NCBI GenBank assembly: GCA_002373615.1
Contig: DFKU01000070.1
Span: 1-22,219, forward strand
Length of the DNA stretch: 22,219 nucleotides
From: Alphaproteobacteria bacterium UBA3637
Lineage (GTDB): Bacteria; Pseudomonadota; Alphaproteobacteria; CAAHEQ01; UBA3637
Direction of reading: 5' to 3'
How positions within the stretch are numbered: position 1 is the stretch's first letter; each line of letters opens with the position of its first letter. Shown here one piece after another: positions 15,940 through 22,219 of this stretch. The translations under genes were made by a program, and so were the position numbers. The notes below the pieces were generated by a model, which had not been told where the DNA came from, did not search any database, and was given only the letters and a program-made list of their open reading frames with translations.

Positions 15940-17404
15940 AGAATTAGAAACAAAACGAATAAAACGTGAAATTTTAGTCCGCCTGATTAAGGCTTTTATC
16001 TCTGATAATTATGCGGAAAATGTGCGCTTAATCCCTTATGAAATGCGCCCAAAAGGGTGTGAGGTACCTTTCAGGTGCTGTGTTTATAAGGAACGCGCTA
16101 TCCTGCGGTCCAGAACGATTGCAGGATTAGGCTTTGCAATGGAAGATGATGATGAAAAAACGCTTCTTTCGGATTTTGCCAAAAAGGCTTTGACCCGAAA
16201 ACATCCCGAACCGGAACCTTTAACCGTTTTACAAAACGCCTGTAAAGGGTGTCCTTCGGCCAAAGTTTTTGTGACCGAATTGTGTCAGAACTGTGTGGCA
16301 AAACCCTGTATGAAGGCCTGCCGTTTTGGTGCGATTAGTAATGACGGACACCGCTCTGTCATAGACAGTGAAAAATGTAAAAAATGTGGGTTGTGCATGG
16401 CGGCTTGCCCCTATAAGGCCATCGTTAAGACCGTTGTTCCTTGCGAAGAAGCTTGCCCGGTGGGGGCCATTGCCAAAGGAGAAGATGGTTTAGCACATAT
16501 CGATAATGATAAATGTATTTCTTGCGGTAAATGCGTGTCGGCCTGTCCGTTTGGGGCAACGCATGCCAAATCACAAGTCATAGATATTTTGAAAAATATC
16601 AAGGAAGGTAAAGAGGTGATTGCCCTTATCGCGCCGGCTTTAATCGGTCACATGCCTTGTAAGCCTGAACAAATTCAAGAAGCCTTCCGAAAAATCGGAT
16701 TTTCTGCCGTTTATGAAGTGGCGCAAGGCGCTGATATCACCGCCAAGACAGAAGCCAAAGATTTTCAAGAACGTTTAGAAAGTGGGGCGCCTTTTATGAC
16801 AACCTCTTGTTGTGCAGGCTATAATGAGTTGGTTAAAAAGCATTTACCCGAAATTAAACCGTTTGTGTCGGATGCCAAAACACCACTTTATTACACAGCT
16901 GAAATTGTGAAAAAAGAGCATCCAAAGGCCGTGACAGTCTTTATCAGCCCGTGCTTTGCCAAACGCCGTGAAGTGTTGGATAATCCCAATGTAAATTACC
17001 TATTGAACTTTGAAGAATTAGGCGCCATCTTTGTAGCAATGGGAATTGAAATAGATACCTGCGAAGAAAAAGAATTTGACTATAAAAGTTCAAAAGAAGC
17101 GCGTGAATTTGCCCTGACAGGTGGGGTGGCCAGATCCGTTCAGGCTGCTTGGAAAGGAGAAGAAGGAGCTGTAAAACCCGTTGTCATCAATGGCTTGGAT
17201 AAAGCGGCTATTCGCAACTTAAAACTGTGGGCCAAGATGGGAAAATGCCCCGACGGGAACTTGGTGGAAGTCATGTGTTGTCCGGGGGGATGCATCGCTG
17301 GAAATGCGTGCTTGGGGTCTTTAAAAGACGCCTTCAAAAAAATTACAGATTATGGAAACAAAGGTCAATCATTAGAAACAGAAAGGAAAGAAAAAAATGA
17401 CTAA
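15932..17404 (+). CDS. hydA: [FeFe]-hydrogenase, group B-like, catalytic
   Basis: 490 residues; reduces protons to H2 with ferredoxin-type electrons. N-terminal region without known fold (1-100); a Cys-rich [4Fe-4S] segment (C104, C107, C118, C121, C126, C130); two ferredoxin motifs (C149/152/155/159 with C171/C175, and C195/198/201/205); then the H-cluster domain with L1 TTSCCAGY (C293, C294), L2 SPCFAKRRE (C341) and L3 EVMCCPGGC (C450, C454). Both L1 cysteines are present, so proton transfer should work, unlike in the upstream HydS. The motifs fit group B rather than the group A enzymes of clostridia. No maturases HydE/F/G in the window; they must be elsewhere. Overlaps both neighbours by eight bases. 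Confidence 0.9.
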   Translation: MSEELETKRIKREILVRLIKAFISDNYAENVRLIPYEMRPKGCEVPFRCCVYKERAILRSRTIAGLGFAMEDDDEKTLLSDFAKKALTRKHPEPEPLTVLQNACKGCPSAKVFVTELCQNCVAKPCMKACRFGAISNDGHRSVIDSEKCKKCGLCMAACPYKAIVKTVVPCEEACPVGAIAKGEDGLAHIDNDKCISCGKCVSACPFGATHAKSQVIDILKNIKEGKEVIALIAPALIGHMPCKPEQIQEAFRKIGFSAVYEVAQGADITAKTEAKDFQERLESGAPFMTTSCCAGYNELVKKHLPEIKPFVSDAKTPLYYTAEIVKKEHPKAVTVFISPCFAKRREVLDNPNVNYLLNFEELGAIFVAMGIEIDTCEEKEFDYKSSKEAREFALTGGVARSVQAAWKGEEGAVKPVVINGLDKAAIRNLKLWAKMGKCPDGNLVEVMCCPGGCIAGNACLGSLKDAFKKITDYGNKGQSLETERKEKND

Positions 17405-19991
17405 TGTAAAAACAGTAGAAGATTTAGATAAACTTTTGGAACGTGTTCAAATTGCACAAAATCAATTTGCGACATTTTCCGAAGAAAAAGTGGATGCCAT
17501 TTTTAAGGCAGCTGCCACAGCAGCCAATAAAATGCGTATTGACTTGGCAGAATTGGCTGTCGCAGAAACCGGCATGGGGGTTTTGGAAGACAAAATCATC
17601 AAGAACCATTTTGCTTCAGAATATATTTATAATAAACACAAGGGGGTCAAAACCTGCGGCATTATTAAACGTGATAAAGCCAACGGAATTAAAATTGTGG
17701 CGGCGCCTTTGGGGATTTTAGCAGGGATTGTCCCCACAACAAACCCAACCTCAACCGCTATTTTTAAGTCCCTTATTTGCTTAAAAACACGTAATGGGAT
17801 TGTGTTTTCACCGCACCCACGGGCCAAAAAATCTACGATTGCGGCGGCCAAAGTTGTGTTGGATGCAGCCGTTAAAGCAGGGGCACCAAAGGATATTATT
17901 GCCTGGATTGAAGAACCGACGATTGAACTATCCAACGCATTGATGACTCATCCAAAAATTCAAGGGATTTTAGCAACCGGTGGTCCCGGGATGGTGAAGG
18001 CTGCTTATTCCAGCGGCAAGCCCGCTTTGGGGGTTGGTTCAGGAAATACCCCGGCCATTATTGATGAAACAGCCAACATTCGCATGGCGGTATCGTCTAT
18101 TTTAATGTCCAAAACCTTTGATAACGGGATGATTTGTGCTTCCGAACAATCCGTCATTGTAGTGGACAGCATTTATGAAGAAGTTAAAAAAGAATTCGCC
18201 TATCGTGGGGCGTATTTGCTCAATAAAAACGAAATGGAAAAGCTTGCCAAGATTATTTTGACCCCCAAGGGCGTCAATGCAGCGATTGTTGGTCAGCCTG
18301 CCCATAAGATTGCTGAATTGGCCGGCTTTAAAGTACCAGAAAACGCCAAAATTTTATTGGCTGAACAAACGGATTATACCAATGATAATCCCTATGCGCA
18401 TGAAAAATTGTCCCCCATTTTGACCATGTATCGCGCCAAAAATTTTGAAGAAGCAACCGATATTGCGCATGCTTTGATTGCTTTGGGCGGTTTGGGACAT
18501 ACATCAGTTCTTTACACAGATGAACGCGTGCAAGATCGCATTGATTTTTATGCACAAAAAATGCCAACGGGCCGTATTTTGATCAACAGCCCTGCTTCTC
18601 AAGGCGGTATTGGTGACCTATATAACTTTCGCTTGGAACCATCCTTGACCTTAGGGTGTGGTTCATGGGGCGGCAATTCCGTCAGTGAAAATGTTGGTGT
18701 TAAACACTTATTAAACTATAAAACAGTTGCAGAAAGGAGAGAAAACATGTTGTGGTTTAAAGTTCCCCCAAAAATTTATTTCAAACGCGGTTCAACCGAT
18801 TTAGCCTTGCGTGAATTTGAAGGCAAAAAACGTGCCTTCATCATCACGGACAGATTCTTGTTTGATTCAGGGGCGGTCAGAACCATTACCGATACCTTTG
18901 AAGAAATGGATATTGATTATCAAATTTTCTTTGATGTCAAACCTGATCCCACTTTGTCCACAGCCAGACAAGCCCTGACAATGGTGAACACCTATCAGCC
19001 CGATTTGATTGTGGCCTTAGGTGGCGGATCGCCTATGGATGTCGGTAAGATTATTTGGCTGATGTATGAACAACCAGAAACCAACTTTGAAGATATTTCT
19101 ATGCGGTTTATGGATATCAGAAAACGTATTTGTTCTATTCCGGATTTGGGTAAAAAGGCGGATTTAGTCTGTATTCCGACAACCTCAGGAACGGGTTCCG
19201 AAGTCACGCCATTTTCCATCATTACAGATGATGAAACGCATGTGAAATACGCAATTGCGGATTATGCTTTAACCCCCAAAATGGCCATTATTGATGCCAA
19301 TTTTGTGGATGGAATGCCAAAGGGTTTGACAGCCGCGGGTGGTATTGATGCTTTGGTGCATGCTTTGGAAGCCTATGTGTCCTGCATGGCCACCAACTAT
19401 ACCAACTCATTGGCGTTGGAGGCCATTAAGCAAATCTTCCGTTATTTGCCGGCTTCTTATACCGAAGGGGCAGCCAATCCGAAAGCCCGTGAAAAAATGC
19501 ATAACGCGGCCACCATTGCCGGTATGGCCTTTGCAAATGCGTTCTTAGGGCTTTGCCATTCTATGGCGCATAAGTTGGGTGCTATGTATAACATTCCACA
19601 TGGCGTTGCGAATGCTTTGCTGATTTGCCAAATCATCCGTTTTAATGCCAATGATTGCCCGAAAAAGCAAGCGATTTTCCCACAATATAAGGCCCCTGAA
19701 GCCAAAAAACGCTATGCACAAGTGGCTCATGTGTTATATTTGGGAAATGAAAAATCCACAGATGATGAACGTGTTGAGTTGTTAATCAAGAAAGTGGCTG
19801 AATTAAAGGATACCATCGGCATTCCTAAATCCATTCGTGAATGGGGTGTTGATGAAAAGACCTTTAAGGAAAACTTGGATAAATTAGTGCGTTTGGCTTA
19901 TGACGATCAATGCACAGGTGCCAACCCCGTTTATCCTTTGATGAGCGATATCAAGCAAATCTACTTGGATGCTTTTGAAGGAAAGTATTAA
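17397..19991 (+). CDS. adhE: AdhE, bifunctional acetaldehyde/alcohol dehydrogenase
   Basis: 864 residues (E. coli 891). Converts acetyl-CoA to acetaldehyde and then ethanol, using two NADH. Residues 1-440 are the CoA-acylating aldehyde dehydrogenase domain with catalytic Cys247 (GMICASEQS; E. coli Cys246). A short linker (about 441-455) joins the iron-dependent alcohol dehydrogenase domain, with NAD site GGGSPMDVGK, GTGSEVTPF and the iron-binding His cluster (DALVHALEAY, CHSMAHKLGA, IPHGVANAL). An AAAGGAAAG ribosome site lies in the end of the hydrogenase gene. It consumes the NADH whose level Rex senses. AdhE is a known Rex target in many anaerobes. Confidence 0.97.
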   Translation: MTNVKTVEDLDKLLERVQIAQNQFATFSEEKVDAIFKAAATAANKMRIDLAELAVAETGMGVLEDKIIKNHFASEYIYNKHKGVKTCGIIKRDKANGIKIVAAPLGILAGIVPTTNPTSTAIFKSLICLKTRNGIVFSPHPRAKKSTIAAAKVVLDAAVKAGAPKDIIAWIEEPTIELSNALMTHPKIQGILATGGPGMVKAAYSSGKPALGVGSGNTPAIIDETANIRMAVSSILMSKTFDNGMICASEQSVIVVDSIYEEVKKEFAYRGAYLLNKNEMEKLAKIILTPKGVNAAIVGQPAHKIAELAGFKVPENAKILLAEQTDYTNDNPYAHEKLSPILTMYRAKNFEEATDIAHALIALGGLGHTSVLYTDERVQDRIDFYAQKMPTGRILINSPASQGGIGDLYNFRLEPSLTLGCGSWGGNSVSENVGVKHLLNYKTVAERRENMLWFKVPPKIYFKRGSTDLALREFEGKKRAFIITDRFLFDSGAVRTITDTFEEMDIDYQIFFDVKPDPTLSTARQALTMVNTYQPDLIVALGGGSPMDVGKIIWLMYEQPETNFEDISMRFMDIRKRICSIPDLGKKADLVCIPTTSGTGSEVTPFSIITDDETHVKYAIADYALTPKMAIIDANFVDGMPKGLTAAGGIDALVHALEAYVSCMATNYTNSLALEAIKQIFRYLPASYTEGAANPKAREKMHNAATIAGMAFANAFLGLCHSMAHKLGAMYNIPHGVANALLICQIIRFNANDCPKKQAIFPQYKAPEAKKRYAQVAHVLYLGNEKSTDDERVELLIKKVAELKDTIGIPKSIREWGVDEKTFKENLDKLVRLAYDDQCTGANPVYPLMSDIKQIYLDAFEGKY

Positions 19992-19993
19992 CA

Positions 19994-20608
19994 ATGACAG
20001 CAATTTCGAACAAGGTGATAAACAGGTTAACCCTCTATCATTGTTTGTTGAAATATACATGCAAGGGAAAACCCTTTATTGCCAGTTCTGAAATTGCTGA
20101 TTTACTTGATTTAGACGATTCTTTGGTGCGTAAGGACATCGCATTATGCGGTGTCCTTGGGCATAAAAAGCAAGGCTACGTTGTTGACGAATTAAAAAAA
20201 AGTATTGAACAAAAATTGGGATTTAGTGAGCGCAAAGAAGTCTTTATTATCGGAGCAGGAAGTTTGGGAACAGCCTTAGTTAATTATGCTGATTTTAAAG
20301 ACTATGGGATAGATATTTTGGCCCTGTTTGATAATGATCCCAACAAAATAGGAAAAGAAATAGGGGGTAAAAGAGTTGTGTCTTTGGAAAAACTCTCCAA
20401 TTTGATTTCCAGGATTAACATTAAAAATATTATTTTGACGGTTCCACCGCAAGCCGCCCAAGAAGTGACAGATTACGCCGTTCAATGTGGCGTGCGTTTT
20501 ATATGGAATTTTACCCCCACTGTTTTAAGGGTACCCAAAACAGTCACCGTTTATTATGAAAACATTGTCAGCAGTTTTATGCAAATGCAAAATGCAAGCA
20601 TTGCATAA
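19994..20608 (+). CDS. rex: Rex, NADH-sensing transcriptional repressor
   Basis: 204 residues. N-terminal winged helix (about 1-75) with the conserved IxRLxxY start, SSEIADLLDLDDSLVRKDIA and the GYVV wing; then a Rossmann domain with GAGSLG (87-92), FDNDPNKIG (112-120), VPPQAAQ and NFTPTVLRVPKTVTV, and the domain-swapped C-terminal helix. Rex dimers bind DNA when NAD+ dominates and release it when NADH rises. The gene starts two bases after the adhE stop, with GGAA about nine bases before the ATG. As last gene of the operon whose start site carries a Rex-type dyad, it probably represses itself. Rex is best known from Gram-positive bacteria, so its presence here may reflect transfer with the operon. 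No terminator with a T-run follows on this strand. Confidence 0.95.
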   Translation: MTAISNKVINRLTLYHCLLKYTCKGKPFIASSEIADLLDLDDSLVRKDIALCGVLGHKKQGYVVDELKKSIEQKLGFSERKEVFIIGAGSLGTALVNYADFKDYGIDILALFDNDPNKIGKEIGGKRVVSLEKLSNLISRINIKNIILTVPPQAAQEVTDYAVQCGVRFIWNFTPTVLRVPKTVTVYYENIVSSFMQMQNASIA

Positions 20609-20678
20609 AATAATTTTTCATTCATGAAGAGCAAAATAAATATAGGCTTTTAACCTGAAATTTTATTCTTATATTCAT

Positions 20679-20716
20679 AAAAAAGTGGAAAAGAGCCCAT
20701 ACAGATCCTTTTCCAC
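20679..20716 (-). terminator. Intrinsic terminator of the secreted-protein gene
   Basis: A perfect 9-bp stem, GTGGAAAAG (20685-20693) with CTTTTCCAC (20708-20716), 14-base loop, then six T on the minus strand (20679-20684). Without a T-run on the plus strand it would be a weak stop for rex transcripts. The rest of 20609-20738 shows nothing. Confidence 0.85.
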
Positions 20717-20738
20717 CTTATAAGTTCCGAAAAACTAA

Positions 20739-21713
20739 TTAATAGTTATACCCGATGTTTTTCTTATTAACCTTATTAACAAAGTAAGTCAAACCATTAG
20801 CTTTAACTTCTGTTTTATTAAAGGGTTTTTTAGGAGGTTCGGCTTCATTGTAAACAGTCGTTTCAGTCTGTGATTTTGGATCATAAGAAGACACAACTGT
20901 TTTTCCATGAGCCTTTGAGGTAATCAATAATTTACCATCTTGACTACGTTTGATAGCATCCACAATTTCATCTTTTCCATTGATTGTATTTTTGTTTTTT
21001 AGCAAGGATCCATCTTCTTTCAAGACAAAAATATTGGCATCATCAAAAACAACCATCTCTTTGATAGGATCAGTTTTAAGAAGTCCCCAACTTTCAGTGC
21101 TTACACGGGTTTTCCCATCGTACTTAACCACATTGGGCCAAAAGCTGCCTTTTTCCAATACGTAAGTATATCCTTCTGGGGTCACAGAATACAGATTGGC
21201 AGAAGCACTTTCAGGAAGTTCAACAGCTGGAACATTTACAGATGAACTTGCAACGTCTACCACTTCATTCCCTTTTTGTGCATAAGCAATACCGTCTTTA
21301 ACTGTCAAAAGGGTTACAGGTTTATCAGATTCAAAGAATTCTAACTGCCCTGACACACCATTTAAAGCTTTCTTATCTGAAACAGTCATTTTATAAACAC
21401 CATTTGTGCTGGAACGTGTGAAATAAACATTATTATTTTCCTTATCCAACAACACAGAATTGGCATCTTCCATTGCTTTAACAGCAAAAGCGTTTTCGGC
21501 AAAATTTGTTGTATTTGTCCCAACAAACACGTATGGTGTATTCACGCCAGCGATTTTACCGTCTTTTGTTTCAATCATCAATTGACCATTGACGAGTTCA
21601 ATTCCTGTGGCTTCACCCGCTTTGACCGGTTCAAATTCTTTTTCAAAAGCCTTTGCACCATGGGTTGCACCCAAAATGGCACTGATAACAACTAATTTTT
21701 TCAAATTTTTCAT
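20739..21713 (-). CDS. Secreted protein of unknown function
   Basis: 324 residues with a Sec signal peptide (MKNLKKLVVISAILGATHGAKA, likely cut after AKA). The mature part is rich in short beta strands of the type xxVKDGIAYAQKG, NNVYFTRSSTNGVYKM, YTYVLEKGSFWPNVVKYDG, LLITSKAHGKTVVSSYD, spaced about 40-50 residues. This suggests a beta-propeller-like repeat, but no family is recognised. No Cys in the mature protein, no membrane anchor and no lipobox, so probably periplasmic or released. An AAGGAG ribosome site lies before the ATG. Driven by a consensus promoter and closed by a strong terminator, so it forms its own high-expression unit. It sits just downstream of a trimeric adhesin gene; a functional link is not shown. 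Confidence 0.85.
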   Translation of the reverse strand: MKNLKKLVVISAILGATHGAKAFEKEFEPVKAGEATGIELVNGQLMIETKDGKIAGVNTPYVFVGTNTTNFAENAFAVKAMEDANSVLLDKENNNVYFTRSSTNGVYKMTVSDKKALNGVSGQLEFFESDKPVTLLTVKDGIAYAQKGNEVVDVASSSVNVPAVELPESASANLYSVTPEGYTYVLEKGSFWPNVVKYDGKTRVSTESWGLLKTDPIKEMVVFDDANIFVLKEDGSLLKNKNTINGKDEIVDAIKRSQDGKLLITSKAHGKTVVSSYDPKSQTETTVYNEAEPPKKPFNKTEVKANGLTYFVNKVNKKNIGYNY

Positions 21714-21745
21714 TTCTTTCTCCTTTTTAATTGAAAAGTTTTTAT

Positions 21746-21774
21746 ATTATAGCACATGTCTTTTATTTTGTCAA
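21746..21774 (-). promoter_or_regulatory. Perfect sigma-70 consensus promoter of the secreted-protein gene
   Basis: TTGACA (21769-21774), 17 bases, TATAAT (21746-21751) on the minus strand, all consensus. It starts only eight bases after the stop codon of the upstream adhesin gene. Confidence 0.88.
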
Positions 21775-21782
21775 GTTGTTTT

Positions 21783-22219
21783 TTAAAACCCAAACGTTAC
21801 CCCGACACCGAATGTTGTACTATTGTGCCCCGCATAGCCAACCCCCGCATTGATTAAAGTATTATTATCGACATAATGGAATACCCCTACTGCAATTCCC
21901 GTTGTTCCACGATAATGCCCCATCCCCAAAGCCAATTGAGTGTTACATTTCGACTTTGCATTTGGCACTAAACGTGTCATTGCCGCCAAACTGGCAAACC
22001 CTCGCTTCATTTCTTTATGATATCTTTCAACTTTGTTATCTAAATTGTCCAAACGATTATTCATCTGAGCAAAATTAGCATCCAAAGTTCTGACCGCTGA
22101 AGATAAATCTGTATCATTTTTGATATACTGTGTATTCGAAAAATTCATATCCCCGATAGCAGCTCGATTTGCCCCAATGGCGGCTTCATGGGCGGTGTCA
22201 GCGTCTTTGCGATCTTTGG
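21783..22219 (-). CDS. Trimeric autotransporter (YadA-type) C-terminal anchor, 5' end outside window
   Basis: The frame is open from the window edge to TAA at 21783, giving at least 145 residues; the ATG at 22148 is only an internal Met. Residues upstream of it (DTAHEAAIGANRAAIGD) continue the stalk. Then comes an amphipathic coiled-coil (about 35-70, with MNNRLDNLDNKVERYHKEM), FASLAAMTRLVP and four short strands (QLALGMGHYRG, GIAVGVFHYV, LINAGVGYAG, TFGVGVTFGF) that form one subunit's share of a 12-stranded barrel, ending in Phe. It anchors a surface adhesin in the outer membrane as a trimer. The head domain is outside, so the ligand cannot be guessed. Confidence 0.88.
   Translation of the reverse strand, partial: KDRKDADTAHEAAIGANRAAIGDMNFSNTQYIKNDTDLSSAVRTLDANFAQMNNRLDNLDNKVERYHKEMKRGFASLAAMTRLVPNAKSKCNTQLALGMGHYRGTTGIAVGVFHYVDNNTLINAGVGYAGHNSTTFGVGVTFGF

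Overview
The window comes from a Gram-negative, fermentative bacterium, most probably a host-associated anaerobe. Gram-negative envelope: a lipoprotein, a classical autotransporter and a YadA-type trimeric autotransporter. Anaerobic life: two [FeFe]-hydrogenases, AdhE and the NADH sensor Rex. The heat-shock promoter in front of htpG fits the alphaproteobacterial RpoH pattern, so an uncultured gut-type alphaproteobacterium is my best guess. That placement is inference. No tRNA, rRNA, CRISPR array or insertion sequence was seen.

Left part (1-12371, all genes on the minus strand). It starts with the truncated end of uvrA, then htpG. A 545-base gene-poor stretch (4358-4902) follows. It holds a heat-shock promoter, a 30-bp direct repeat that twice recreates a start codon plus ten codons, and a 186-nt structured RNA that I read as 6S RNA. 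Next come a lipoprotein with a trypsin/HtrA-like domain lacking all three catalytic residues, and a 1383-residue autotransporter built from ankyrin repeats, Cys-rich EGF-like repeats, a beta-helix-like passenger and a beta-barrel. An 11-base poly-C/poly-G tract lies just upstream of the autotransporter promoter. The last gene on this side is a DXS-type transketolase.

Middle part (12516-20608, plus strand). A tight seven-gene operon starts from a strong promoter whose start point is covered by a Rex-type operator. Order: small [2Fe-2S] protein, PAS-containing sensory-type [FeFe]-hydrogenase (HydS), SpoIIE/PP2C phosphatase, second small [2Fe-2S] protein, second [FeFe]-hydrogenase (group B-like), AdhE, Rex. 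Most genes overlap or nearly touch. The logic suggested is redox balance: Rex senses NADH/NAD+ and relieves repression of its own operon, AdhE reoxidises NADH to ethanol, the catalytic hydrogenase disposes of electrons as H2, and HydS with its phosphatase may report H2 or redox state.

Right part (20679-22219, minus strand). An intrinsic terminator, a secreted protein of unknown function driven by a perfect sigma-70-type promoter, and the C-terminal membrane anchor of a trimeric autotransporter adhesin that runs off the window edge.
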